Origin: Deltaproteobacteria bacterium
Lineage (GTDB): Bacteria; Desulfobacterota; Deferrisomatia; Deferrisomatales; BM512
Length of the DNA stretch: 41,256 nt
NCBI GenBank assembly: GCA_030591565.1
Contig: JAUVAU010000016.1
Coordinates: 1-41,256 of the forward strand
Direction: 5' to 3'
Shown here: one piece after another, positions 8,179-16,943 of the stretch
Layout of the letters: every line of letters starts with the position of its first letter
Numbering within the stretch: position 1 is the stretch's first letter
Translations under genes and position numbers: made by a program
The notes under the pieces: generated by a model
What the model saw: only the letters and a program-made list of their open reading frames with translations
Database searches by the model: none
What the model was told of the DNA's origin: nothing

Positions 8179-9318
8179 ATGGGTCTTGACTGGCTGCCAA
8201 GAGAACACGGGTTGAAGGATCACGCCCTTTTCGGCAATGAACATTGGGGCACCGAAGCGCCCTGCACGGTATACGAGAAGCGCCCCCTGGTAGGCGCGGA
8301 CGGCAAGGAAGTTGAGGGGCTGTACGTGGCGTGGATCACGCTCAATAACCCCGCCCAGTTCAACTCCTACACAACCGAGATGGTCAAAGGGGTGATAGCC
8401 GGTTTTCAGGCTGCCTCGTCCGATCGCTCCGTCATCGCGGTGGTCTTCACGGGCAGCGGCGACAAGGCTTTCTGCACCGGCGGCAACACGGTGGAGTACT
8501 CCCAGTACTACGCCCAGAGGCCCAATGAGTATGGCGAATACATGGACCTCTTCAACGCCATGGTGGACGGGATACTCAATTGCAAGAAGCCTGTTATCTG
8601 TCGCGTGAACGGCATGCGCGTCGCTGGCGGTCAGGAGATCGGCATGGCCTGCGATATCACCGTCACCTCCGACATGGCGATCTTCGGACAGGCCGGTCCT
8701 AAACACGGCTCGGCCCCGGTGGGCGGCTCCAGCGATTTTCTCCCCTGGTTCCTCACCATTGAAGACGCGATGTGGAACTGCGTCTCCTGCGAGATGTGGT
8801 CCTCCTACACGATGAAGCAGAAGGGGCTGGTCACCAAGGTCCTGCCGGTGTTGAAAAAGGATGGCGAGTTCATCCGCAATCCTATGATAGAGACCGACGA
8901 ATACCTGCGCGACGGCGAGGTGGTCTACGGCACCTTCAAGTCCGGTCAGGCCGCCAAGGATGCGAGGGCGCTTGCCAAAGGGTGTGAGACGGACATGACC
9001 CTGCTCGACGGCGCGATACAGGAGATCGTCCTGCGCTTCGCCAACCTCTTCCCCGGCTGCCTGATGATGTCCATTGATTCGATCAGGGCCAAGAAGAAAT
9101 TCTTCTGGGATCAGGCCAAGCTGACGAGCCGACACTGGCTTGCCACCAACATGATGGGCGAGGCGTTTCTCGGCTTCACCGCTTTTGCCACACGCAAGCT
9201 CACCGGTGAGGACACAATCGATTTCATCAAGTTCAGGCAGCAGGTCGCAGAGGGCGCGCTCATGGATGAAGCGGCGTTCGAGGCTGTTTTGGGAACACCT
9301 GAAGGGGAGAAAAAATAA
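8179..9318 (+). CDS. bamA: 6-oxocyclohex-1-ene-1-carbonyl-CoA hydrolase (ring-opening)
   Basis: This 379-aa crotonase-superfamily enzyme is the ring-opening hydrolase BamA/Oah. It adds two waters to 6-oxocyclohex-1-ene-1-carbonyl-CoA to give 3-hydroxypimeloyl-CoA. The N-terminal segment beginning MGLDWLPREHGLKDH, the oxyanion-hole region TGSGDKAFCTGGNTVEY, and RVNGMRVAGGQEIGMACD are characteristic of this family, which is longer than ordinary crotonases (about 260 aa) and is the standard marker gene for anaerobic aromatic degradation. A strong RBS (GAGGAGG) precedes the ATG. The stop overlaps the next start as TAATG, so the downstream thiolase is translationally coupled. Confidence 0.94.
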   Translation: MGLDWLPREHGLKDHALFGNEHWGTEAPCTVYEKRPLVGADGKEVEGLYVAWITLNNPAQFNSYTTEMVKGVIAGFQAASSDRSVIAVVFTGSGDKAFCTGGNTVEYSQYYAQRPNEYGEYMDLFNAMVDGILNCKKPVICRVNGMRVAGGQEIGMACDITVTSDMAIFGQAGPKHGSAPVGGSSDFLPWFLTIEDAMWNCVSCEMWSSYTMKQKGLVTKVLPVLKKDGEFIRNPMIETDEYLRDGEVVYGTFKSGQAAKDARALAKGCETDMTLLDGAIQEIVLRFANLFPGCLMMSIDSIRAKKKFFWDQAKLTSRHWLATNMMGEAFLGFTAFATRKLTGEDTIDFIKFRQQVAEGALMDEAAFEAVLGTPEGEKK

Positions 9319-10511
9319 TGTTTACCAAGGCTTATATTCCATTTCGCGGCTACTTCAGCTCTCCCTACTCCAAGTGGCAGGGGACGCTCGCCAACTTCCA
9401 CTCGCTGGAGTTGGCTGCGGCCACGGTGAAGCGGTGGTTCGAGTCCCGCTCCATCGACCCGGCTGTCTATGACTATCTCTATCTTGGTTACACGATCCAC
9501 CAGCGCCAGGGGTTCTACGGCGGCCCCTGGGTCGCGGCGATGCTGGGCGCACCCCATGTGCCGGGTGTCAATATTAGCCAGGCTTGCGCCACCTCCACCG
9601 CTTGCATCTATCAGGCTGCTGCGGGTATCGAGGTTGGCGCGTTCGATACCGCTGCGCTGGTTCTCGCGGACCGCACCTCCAACGGCCCCCACATCGTCTG
9701 GCCCAACCCCATGGGCCCCGGCGGCGAGGTGATTCACGAAAACTGGTTGATGGATAACTTCAACAATGATCCCTATGCCAAGAACCCCATGATCCGCACC
9801 GCTGAAAACGTGGCCGCCGAGATGGGCGCAACCAAGGAAGAGATAGACCAGCTGGCCGCCCACAGGTGGTCCCAGTATGAAGATGCGCTAAAGGACGACC
9901 GCGCCTTTCAGCGGGGTTATTTTTTCTCCATCGAGGCCCCCATCAGCCGCAAGAAGGTCATAACCCTTGAGGCTGACGAGGGGATAATGCCCTCACCCCT
10001 TGAAGGGCTCGTTAACCTTCGCCCGGTGCTTGAAGGCGGCGTACACTCCTTTGGCGCGCAGACCCACCCGGCGGATGGCAATGGTTTCATGACTGTCACC
10101 ACCAAGGAGAAGGCCGCTGAGTTGAGCAGCGACGCGGGCGTCACAGTGCAGCTCTGCTCCTTCGGCACTGCGCGGGTGGAAAAGGGGTTCATGCCCAAGG
10201 CCCCGGTACCCGCCGCCAAGCAGGCCCTTGAAAACGCCGGCATCACCATTGACGAGGTCGCCGCGATAAAGAGCCACAACCCTTTTACCGTCAACGATCT
10301 CTACTTCGCCAAGGAGATGGGTGTTGATGCCGAGTCGATGAACAACTACGGCAGCCCCCTCATCTTCGGCCATCCCCAGGGTCCGACCGCAGGCCGCTGC
10401 GTGATGGAGCTGATTGAAGAACTGGCGCTAAAAGGCGGCGGTTACGGTCTCTTCACCGGTTGCGCGGCGGGCGATACGGGAGCCGCGCTGGTGCTGAAAG
10501 TGGATACTTGA
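9318..10511 (+). CDS. Atypical thiolase (BamN-like)
   Basis: This 397-aa thiolase-superfamily protein retains nucleophile C90 (ISQACATSTACI), H352 in GHPQGPTAGR and C382 in FTGCAAGDTG. The usual NEAFA motif is replaced by SHNPFTVND, and the GHPxGCSGAR signature is altered. Thiolases of this form occur in benzoate clusters (for example BamN of Geobacter), where thiolytic cleavage of 3-oxopimeloyl-CoA is the assumed role; the gene symbol is left open because two thiolases flank the pathway. It begins one nucleotide inside the bamA stop (TAATG). The long distance and spacing to the next gene suggest it ends this transcription unit. Confidence 0.82.
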   Translation: MFTKAYIPFRGYFSSPYSKWQGTLANFHSLELAAATVKRWFESRSIDPAVYDYLYLGYTIHQRQGFYGGPWVAAMLGAPHVPGVNISQACATSTACIYQAAAGIEVGAFDTAALVLADRTSNGPHIVWPNPMGPGGEVIHENWLMDNFNNDPYAKNPMIRTAENVAAEMGATKEEIDQLAAHRWSQYEDALKDDRAFQRGYFFSIEAPISRKKVITLEADEGIMPSPLEGLVNLRPVLEGGVHSFGAQTHPADGNGFMTVTTKEKAAELSSDAGVTVQLCSFGTARVEKGFMPKAPVPAAKQALENAGITIDEVAAIKSHNPFTVNDLYFAKEMGVDAESMNNYGSPLIFGHPQGPTAGRCVMELIEELALKGGGYGLFTGCAAGDTGAALVLKVDT

Positions 10512-10595
10512 TAGAAAATACAATTTGATCATTTGAATCTATCGGCAGAAGTCGCCTGCACAGGCCACGAGCTTTGACGCCACAAGGAGATACGG

Positions 10596-11888
10596 ATGCA
10601 GTATTGGAACGAACAATATGAAACGATGAACCTTGAAGAGATGCGCAAGTTTCAGAGCGGTAAGCTCGTTGAAACGGTCAAGTGGCTCTATGAGCGGGTC
10701 GGCTTCTACAAGAAGGCGATGGATGAAAAGGGTCTCAAGCCCGGCGACATAACCTCCATCGACGATATAGCAAAACTGCCCTTCACCGTAAAAAACGACC
10801 TCAGGGACAACTACCCCTTCGATCTCTGCGCGGTGCCGATGGAGGAGCTGGACAGGGTACACGCCTCGTCGGGTACCACGGGCAAGCCGATAACCGGTCC
10901 CTACACCCTTGATGACATGAAGCAGTGGTCCCAGTGCATGGCGCGCACCCTGTGGGCGCAAGGGGTACGTCCCAACGACATCGCCCAGAATGCTTATGGC
11001 ATGGGGCTCTTCACCGGTGGCCTGGGCTTCCTGCATGGGGCGATGGAGATCGGCTGCTGCATAGTGCCGTCGGGCTCGGGGATGACCGACCGACAGGTCA
11101 TGCTCCTGCAGGATTTCGGTGCCACCGCGCTTTTCTCTACCCCCTCCTACGCCCTGACCATAGCGGAGCGTGCCGAATCCATGGGCGTGGACATAAGGAA
11201 ACTGCCCCTGCGTATCGCCTCCTGCGGCGCCGAGCCGTGGACGGTCGAGATGCGCAAAGACATCGAGGCCCGCATGGGCATCAGGGCCCACGAGGCCTAT
11301 GGCCTCACCGAGATGATGGGGCCGGGCGTCTCATTCTCCTGCGAAGAAGGTCGCCTGCACGTCAACGAAGACCATATCTTCCCCGAGATTCTCGACCCTG
11401 AAACCCTGGAGCCGGTACCCCTTGGCACACAGGGCGAGCTGTTCTTCACCGCCATCCAGCGCCGCGCCATGCCGCTGTTGCGCTACCGCACCCGCGACAT
11501 AACCACCCTGGTCCGCAAGAAATGCGATTGCGGACGCACGCTGGTGACGATGGAGAAGATCCTTGGCCGCTCCGACGATATGTTGATCATCTCCGGCGTC
11601 AACGTCTTCCCCAGCCAGATCGAATCGCTCATCCTTGATGTGGGGCTGATGGAGCCGTTGTATCAGTTGCGCGTCTTCAAGAAGGGTTACCTCGACAGCT
11701 TGAAGGTTGAGGTAGAGGCCAAGCGCGAGGTCTACGATGGCGGCCCGGAAGCGATCGCCAACGCCGAGAAGGCCCTCAAGGCCAAGATCCAGTCGACCAT
11801 TGGGATCGGCGTGGGAGTCGAGGTTCTGCCGCTGGGCAGTATCGCCAGGAGCGAGGGCAAGGCCAAGCGGGTGATTGACGAGAGATAA
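10596..11888 (+). CDS. Phenylacetate-CoA ligase family protein (PaaK type)
   Basis: This 430-aa adenylate-forming enzyme is of the PaaK family and would activate an aryl or arylacetic acid with ATP and CoA. Seen are the phosphate-binding loop SSGTTGKP (residues 91-98), the YGLTEMMGPG motif and the late RSDDMLIISGVNVFP segment of the PaaK C-terminal domain. A good RBS, AAGGAG, stands before the ATG. In anaerobes such genes commonly sit beside an ACT-domain gene and iorAB, as here, and then act on phenylacetate, indoleacetate or related acids. Benzoate-CoA ligases of bam clusters are larger, so benzoate is less likely. The substrate cannot be read from sequence. Confidence 0.88.
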   Translation: MQYWNEQYETMNLEEMRKFQSGKLVETVKWLYERVGFYKKAMDEKGLKPGDITSIDDIAKLPFTVKNDLRDNYPFDLCAVPMEELDRVHASSGTTGKPITGPYTLDDMKQWSQCMARTLWAQGVRPNDIAQNAYGMGLFTGGLGFLHGAMEIGCCIVPSGSGMTDRQVMLLQDFGATALFSTPSYALTIAERAESMGVDIRKLPLRIASCGAEPWTVEMRKDIEARMGIRAHEAYGLTEMMGPGVSFSCEEGRLHVNEDHIFPEILDPETLEPVPLGTQGELFFTAIQRRAMPLLRYRTRDITTLVRKKCDCGRTLVTMEKILGRSDDMLIISGVNVFPSQIESLILDVGLMEPLYQLRVFKKGYLDSLKVEVEAKREVYDGGPEAIANAEKALKAKIQSTIGIGVGVEVLPLGSIARSEGKAKRVIDER

Positions 11889-12029
11889 CCCCGGGAGAGA
11901 TGGGGACCGGTGGTCGCCAACGGATGGGGGTGGTCAATCCTTATCACGTGAATGGTGAAAAGCTACCGGTTCTGTGGTTGCCGACCCTGTTTTGCGGGTA
12001 TTTGAAGGGCAATCCTCAGTCTCGGTAGT
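11889..12029. other. Intergenic leader with an inverted repeat upstream of the sigma-54 site
   Basis: No gene is seen between the PaaK gene and the ACT gene. GGTCGCCAAC at 11912-11921 and GTTGCCGACC at 11977-11986 are inverted copies (9 of 10 match) about 55 nt apart. They lie 45-118 bp upstream of the sigma-54 site, where enhancer-binding proteins usually bind. That they form an enhancer is inference; such short matches can arise by chance. Confidence 0.3.
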
Positions 12030-12045
12030 TGGTACGCTACTTGCA
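12030..12045 (+). promoter_or_regulatory. Sigma-54 (RpoN) promoter
   Basis: TGGTACG-CTAC-TTGCA matches the -24/-12 consensus TGGYACG-N4-TTGCW at every defined position, with GG and GC correctly spaced. It lies in the intergenic gap on the same strand as the ACT gene, whose start is about 145 nt further on. It would drive the ACT, PanE-like, CoA ligase, iorAB and probably TRAP genes under an enhancer-binding activator. Sigma-54 control is known for anaerobic aromatic catabolism in related bacteria. No activator gene is in the window. Confidence 0.75.
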
Positions 12046-12189
12046 CAATTCGAGGCGGTATTTCGGGTGGTGTGGCCCCATTCCAGGGGTTTCCCGGCAA
12101 AGGCGGCCACGTTGGATATTTTCCATAAAGTTGCCCAACCAAAGTATGGCCCCGCACCAAAGGGGCGCGCAAATGCAAAGGAAATGAAA

Positions 12190-12639
12190 ATGGGACTCAA
12201 GCAGATTTCGGTATTTCTCGAAAACTCGCCGGGCAGACTTTACGATATCACCACCGCTTTTGGCGAGGCTGGTATCAACCTGAAGGCGCTGAGTCTTGTG
12301 GGTGCATCGGGGTTCGGGGTGCTTCGCCTGCTTGTCTCCGACATTCAGAAGGCGCGAAAGATCGCCATGGAGCACCACTGGCCCGCGCGGGTTGACGATG
12401 TCGTGGCGGTGCGCATCCCCGACACCCCCGGCAGCCTCTCCAAGCTGCTAGGCCCCCTTCGCGACAGCAAAATCGACATTGAATATATGTACGCATTCAC
12501 CGGCTTCTCATCCTCGGAGGCCGTGATGATTTTTGGATTTAAGGATCAGAAGAGAGCCAGGAAAAAGCTTGAAGCCATCGGCGCAGTGTTGGTTGGAGCC
12601 GAAGAGTTTGGGGCACTGGAGGACGAAAATGGGAGCTAA
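12190..12639 (+). CDS. Tandem ACT-domain protein (amino-acid binding)
   Basis: This 149-aa protein consists of two ACT domains (about residues 1-70, beginning GLKQISVFLENSPGRLYD, and 71-140, beginning VDDVVAVRIPDTPGSLSK). Such stand-alone ACT pairs occur next to PaaK and iorAB genes in anaerobes and archaea and probably sense aromatic or branched-chain amino acids, but their target is unknown. Two in-frame ATGs are close; the second (12190) is preferred because the AAAGGA site is about 7 nt upstream of it and too close to the first (12184). It is the first gene after the sigma-54 promoter and overlaps the next gene by 11 nt. Confidence 0.82.
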   Translation: MGLKQISVFLENSPGRLYDITTAFGEAGINLKALSLVGASGFGVLRLLVSDIQKARKIAMEHHWPARVDDVVAVRIPDTPGSLSKLLGPLRDSKIDIEYMYAFTGFSSSEAVMIFGFKDQKRARKKLEAIGAVLVGAEEFGALEDENGS

Positions 12640-13573
12640 TACCGAAAAGTTCGCCCCCAAAAAGATCGCCGTCATCGGCGCTGGACCGGTGGGCTGCGTG
12701 GTTGCCGCTCACTTGGCAAGCGCCGGCAACGACGTGGTGCTCTGCGATGTCTTCGAGGAACTGCTCGCCCCGGCCCGTGATCCGGGGATAAAGATTCAGG
12801 GCGCGGTGACGCTGGAAGCCCGCATAACGAAAACGCTCAGATCAATCGACGAGCTCGCCGATGACCCGCCCCAGCTGATCTTTGTGACCGCCAAGGCCAC
12901 AGCATTGCCGCTCATCTCTTCAGCGATCCAGTCCTTTCATAAGCCCGGCATATACGTAGTCAGCTGGCAAAACGGGATAGACACCGAGCTGGTGCTGGCC
13001 GAATACCTTGGCAGGGAATCGGTGATGCGCGCCGTGGTCAACTTCGGCGTATCCCTGACCGCTCCCGCGCAGGTCACCATGGGCTTTCACCATCCGCCCC
13101 ACTGGGTGCAGGAGCTGGAAGAGGTGTCCAAGGATGCGGCTCAGGTGGTCTGCGATCTCCTGACCGCAGCCAAGCTGCCCACACGCCACGCCACGCGGTT
13201 GGTGGATCAGATTTGGCAAAAGACGATATTGAACGCCGCGCTCAGCTCCGTGTGCGCGGTGACGGGGATGACGATGTCCCAGGTTCTCCACGATCCCTTT
13301 CTCCACGAAACAGTGGAGGGCCTCGTCAAGGAGGGCATAACAATCGCCCGCGCCAACGAGATCAACCTTGGCTGGGATTTCTACCGCTACGCCATGAAAT
13401 ACCTCTCCAGCGCAGGCGATCACAAGCCGTCGATGCTGGTGGATATCGAGAATAAACGGATGACCGAGGTGGAGTACATCAACGGTCAGATGGTCACCTA
13501 TGCCGATATTGCCGGTGTGGACGCGCCCTACAACAGGATGATCCGCTCCCTGGTGAAAGCGCTGGAACCCTAA
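12629..13573 (+). CDS. Ketopantoate reductase family dehydrogenase (PanE/ApbA-like)
   Basis: This 314-aa NAD(P)-dependent 6-phosphogluconate-fold protein has the nucleotide motif GAGPVGCVVAAHLASAG near the N-terminus, the family SWQNGIDTE segment, and the C-terminal domain starting at WQKTILNAALSSVCAVTG. PanE reduces 2-oxopantoate to pantoate, but this copy lies inside an aryl-acid module between an ACT gene and a CoA ligase. It may instead interconvert an aryl-2-oxoacid (phenylpyruvate, indolepyruvate) and the 2-hydroxy acid; that is inference. The ATG at 12629 lies inside the end of the ACT gene; a longer in-frame ORF upstream is shadow. Confidence 0.8.
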   Translation: MGANTEKFAPKKIAVIGAGPVGCVVAAHLASAGNDVVLCDVFEELLAPARDPGIKIQGAVTLEARITKTLRSIDELADDPPQLIFVTAKATALPLISSAIQSFHKPGIYVVSWQNGIDTELVLAEYLGRESVMRAVVNFGVSLTAPAQVTMGFHHPPHWVQELEEVSKDAAQVVCDLLTAAKLPTRHATRLVDQIWQKTILNAALSSVCAVTGMTMSQVLHDPFLHETVEGLVKEGITIARANEINLGWDFYRYAMKYLSSAGDHKPSMLVDIENKRMTEVEYINGQMVTYADIAGVDAPYNRMIRSLVKALEP

Positions 13574-13593
13574 GTCCAGGAGAAGTTGAAAGC

Positions 13594-15090
13594 ATGAATA
13601 TGGTGGACGCCCTTGACAGGGCACGGCACTACTTTCCCGAGCGCGAGGCCATTGTCTTCGCAGGGAACAGGTTGACCTACGACCAGTTCGCCAATGAGGT
13701 GGCGCGCACCGCCAACGCCCTCGATGGCCTGGGCGTCAAACGCGGCGACAGGGTCTGCCTTTTCCTCAACAACAGGCCCGAGTTCCTGATTGCCCATTAC
13801 GCTACGATGAAGCTCGGAGCGGTGTGCGTGTCGCTCTCCTCCATGCTAAAGGCTATTGAGGTGAGCGCGCTGGTGAAGGACTGCGGCGCGATGATCCTGA
13901 TTTCGGAGGCTGCGCTTGAGCAGAACATTCCCGAGGCGGCACAGCTGCCCTCGGTGCAAAAGCTGGTGGTACTGGAAAGGGATTGGTCCGGATTTCTGGA
14001 AGGGATGTCAACCGAGCGCGAGACATTGAACCTTGACCCCGGCGACCCCGCCACGATCATCTATACCTCCGGCACCACAGGCCAGGCCAAGGGGGTGGTG
14101 CTCACCCACGGCAACCTTGTCTCAAACACCAACGCAGCCAAGTATATGTGCGGAATGCGCGGGGAAGACCGCTCGATCTGTTTCCTGCCCATGTCCCACT
14201 CCTTCGCGCAAAACTTCATCGCCAACGCAAACATCCAGGCGGCTGCCACGCTGGTGATAATGAAGGCGTTTGAGCCTGATCTTGCCTTGAAGACGATGGT
14301 CGAGGAAAAGATCACCCGTTTCTATGCGGTCCCCCCCATCTACATATTGCTCCTGGACAGACCCGACGCCATTGAAGCGATGAGCACTGTTCGGTATTGT
14401 TTCTCGGCAGCGTCTTCGATGCCCGGTGAAGTGGCGAAGAGGTGCAAGGCGACCTTCGGACTCGACATCAACGAGGGTTACGGACTGTCGGAGACGACCC
14501 CCTTCGCCACCTACAACCACGAGCTGCGCCACAAGACCGGCAGCGTGGGCACTGCGATCATGAACGTCGAGGTGCGTATAGTCGATACCGACGGCACAGT
14601 TCAGCCGGTGGGCGAGCTGGGCGAAATTCAGATACGTGGCCCCAACGTCATGTCGGGCTACTTCGGGAAGCCGGAGGAGACCGACGAAGCGATGGCGGAG
14701 GGCGGTTGGCTGCACTCGGGCGACGTGGGTTATCTTGATGATGAGGGGTATCTGTTCCTCTCCGACCGCATCAAGGATATGATCAACAACGCCGGACTCA
14801 AGGTTTGGCCCAGAGAGGTGGAAGAGGCGCTATACTGCCACCCCAAGGTGCGCGAATGCGCCGTCATCGGGCTGCCCCACGAGGTGTATGGCGAGACGGT
14901 GATGGCGGTGATAGCTCTGGAGGGCTGTGTCGATGGCTGCGCCGAAGAGTTCCAGGAGTGGGTGCGCGAGCGCATGGCGGATTACAAAGTGCCGCGTGTT
15001 GTGAAGTTCATGGATGAACTGCCAAAGAACGCCACCGGGAAAATACTGAAAAGGGAGCTGCGCGACAGGGAGTCGAAGAAGCAGGGTTGA
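13594..15090 (+). CDS. AMP-dependent acyl-CoA synthetase
   Basis: This 498-aa ANL-superfamily CoA ligase has the P-loop motif YTSGTTGQAKG (157-167), the A5-type GYGLSETTPF segment, the LHSGDVGYLDDEGYL hinge region and the C-terminal catalytic Lys in KNATGKILKREL. The family activates fatty, aryl or cyclic carboxylates. Its location between a PanE-like dehydrogenase and iorAB suggests an aryl or medium-chain acid, but the substrate is not predictable. The start at 13594 follows AGGAG (about 9 nt). It is clearly distinct from the PaaK-type ligase at 10596, so the cluster has two ligases. Confidence 0.86.
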   Translation: MNMVDALDRARHYFPEREAIVFAGNRLTYDQFANEVARTANALDGLGVKRGDRVCLFLNNRPEFLIAHYATMKLGAVCVSLSSMLKAIEVSALVKDCGAMILISEAALEQNIPEAAQLPSVQKLVVLERDWSGFLEGMSTERETLNLDPGDPATIIYTSGTTGQAKGVVLTHGNLVSNTNAAKYMCGMRGEDRSICFLPMSHSFAQNFIANANIQAAATLVIMKAFEPDLALKTMVEEKITRFYAVPPIYILLLDRPDAIEAMSTVRYCFSAASSMPGEVAKRCKATFGLDINEGYGLSETTPFATYNHELRHKTGSVGTAIMNVEVRIVDTDGTVQPVGELGEIQIRGPNVMSGYFGKPEETDEAMAEGGWLHSGDVGYLDDEGYLFLSDRIKDMINNAGLKVWPREVEEALYCHPKVRECAVIGLPHEVYGETVMAVIALEGCVDGCAEEFQEWVRERMADYKVPRVVKFMDELPKNATGKILKRELRDRESKKQG

Positions 15091-15150
15091 CCCCCTGACA
15101 CCATGCATGGGATTGCCCCATTAACGATCCGGTTTATTTGAGGAATGGAA

Positions 15151-16911
15151 ATGAAACAGGTTCTATCAGGAAACGAAGCGATAGCGAGGGGTGCGTGGGA
15201 AGCCGGGGTCAGTTTTGCCGTGGCGTACCCGGGGACTCCCTCCACCGAGATTCTTGAGACCGTGGCCGCGAGCTACAAGGACGATATCTACTCCCAGTGG
15301 TCGCCCAACGAGAAGACGGCGATGGAGGTAGGCTTTGGGGCATCGGTGGCCGGGGCCAGGACCCTGGTCACGATGAAGCATGTCGGCGTCAACGTGGCGG
15401 CTGACCCGCTTTTCACCATGGCCTACACAGGAGTGGGGGGCGGCCTCGTGCTGGTCTGCGCCGATGACCCCAACCTGCATTCGAGCCAGAATGAGCAGGA
15501 CAACCGCAACTACGCCAAATTCGTCAAGATGCCGCTCATAGAGCCCTCCGATTCCCAAGAGGCGAAGGACTTTATGGCGTTCGCTTTTGACCTGTCGGAG
15601 AAATATGACACGCCGGTGATGCTTCGCACCACCACGCGTATCTCCCACTCCAAGTCGATAGTGGAGTTTGGCGACAGGCGTGAGCCCAACAAGATCGGCG
15701 ACCTTGAGCGCAACGCCCGCAAATACACGATGCTTCCGGGGTTTGCGCGTCCCAAACATCCGATCATCGAAGACAAGCTGAAGGCTATCGCCAAGGTGGG
15801 GTCCGAGAGCTGCCCGCTGAACAGGATTGAAATGGGCGACACCAGCGTCGGCATAATAACCTCCGGTATCTCCTACCAGTACGCCAAGGAGGCGATGCCC
15901 AAGGCGAGCTTTTTGAAGCTGGGCCTGACCTATCCCTTCCCCGCCGAGCTGGTGAAAGAGTTCGCCTCCAAGGTGGACAAGGTGATCGTCGTGGAAGAGC
16001 TTGACCCCTTCCTCGAAGAGCAGGCGACCCTTGCCGGGATCGAAGTGGACAACGGCAAGGACCTCTTCCCCATCTGTGGGGAGCTGGACCCGGTGATGGT
16101 CGCCAACCGATTGGCTGGAAAGGCGATGAACGCAGTCGCCCCGGCCCCGGACCTCCCCATCCGCCCGCCGGTGCTCTGTCCCGGCTGCTCACATCGGGGA
16201 GTCTTTACCATACTCAAAAAACTCAAGGTGTTCGTCGCGGGCGACATCGGCTGCTACACGCTTGGCGCGTTGCCGCCGCTGGAATCCATGCACACCTGCC
16301 TTTGCATGGGCGGCTCCATAACCATGGCCCACGGCATCGCAAAGGTCATGGGTGAAACCTATGACAGAAAGAACAAGGTGGTCGCGATAATCGGCGACTC
16401 CACCTTCTTCCATTCCGGCGTAACCGGCTTGATCGACATGATCTGGAACGATGGCAACGCGGTGGTGATTATCCAGGACAACCGGATCACCGCGATGACC
16501 GGCGGTCAGGAAAACCCCGGCACCGGTCACGACCTCTCGGGTATTGAGTCGCCCCAGATCGATATGGAAAAGCTGGTGGTTGCCCTTGGAGTGAAACCGG
16601 CTAACGTCAGGGTGGTCAACTCCTACAATCTCAAAGAGGTTGAGGATGTCATGAAGGAGGAACTGGACAAGCCCTCCCCCTCGGTGGTTATCACCAAGGA
16701 ACCCTGCGTACTCCAGTTCCGCATCAAGGAGGAACCCTACCGGGTGGACGCCGACACCTGCACAGGCTGCAAGGTGTGCATCAAGGTCGGTTGTATAGCC
16801 CTCTCCATCAATGACGAGGGTGATGAGCCCAAGGCTGAGATCGCAGCCGAGTTCTGCACCGGCTGCTCCGTGTGTGCGCAGGTGTGCAAGTTCGACGCAA
16901 TAGTCAAATAA
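15151..16911 (+). CDS. iorA: Indolepyruvate:ferredoxin oxidoreductase, alpha subunit
   Basis: This 586-aa thiamine-diphosphate enzyme oxidatively decarboxylates aryl-2-oxoacids (indolepyruvate, phenylpyruvate) to aryl-acetyl-CoA, reducing ferredoxin. Seen are the N-terminal pyrimidine-binding domain (GNEAIARGAWEAG, AYPGTPSTE), the TPP domain with GDSTFFHSG and NDGNAVVIIQDN, and a C-terminal two-[4Fe-4S] ferredoxin (CTGCKVCIKVGC and CTGCSVCAQVC), the standard IorA layout. An ATG at 15145 directly abuts the AGGA; the ATG at 15151 has a 6-nt spacing and is chosen. The product would enter CoA-ester catabolism, and the reduced ferredoxin could feed benzoyl-CoA reduction; the latter is inference. 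Confidence 0.92.
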   Translation: MKQVLSGNEAIARGAWEAGVSFAVAYPGTPSTEILETVAASYKDDIYSQWSPNEKTAMEVGFGASVAGARTLVTMKHVGVNVAADPLFTMAYTGVGGGLVLVCADDPNLHSSQNEQDNRNYAKFVKMPLIEPSDSQEAKDFMAFAFDLSEKYDTPVMLRTTTRISHSKSIVEFGDRREPNKIGDLERNARKYTMLPGFARPKHPIIEDKLKAIAKVGSESCPLNRIEMGDTSVGIITSGISYQYAKEAMPKASFLKLGLTYPFPAELVKEFASKVDKVIVVEELDPFLEEQATLAGIEVDNGKDLFPICGELDPVMVANRLAGKAMNAVAPAPDLPIRPPVLCPGCSHRGVFTILKKLKVFVAGDIGCYTLGALPPLESMHTCLCMGGSITMAHGIAKVMGETYDRKNKVVAIIGDSTFFHSGVTGLIDMIWNDGNAVVIIQDNRITAMTGGQENPGTGHDLSGIESPQIDMEKLVVALGVKPANVRVVNSYNLKEVEDVMKEELDKPSPSVVITKEPCVLQFRIKEEPYRVDADTCTGCKVCIKVGCIALSINDEGDEPKAEIAAEFCTGCSVCAQVCKFDAIVK

Positions 16912-16943
16912 ATGAGACAGGTCCATTTGGAGGATAGATAATC

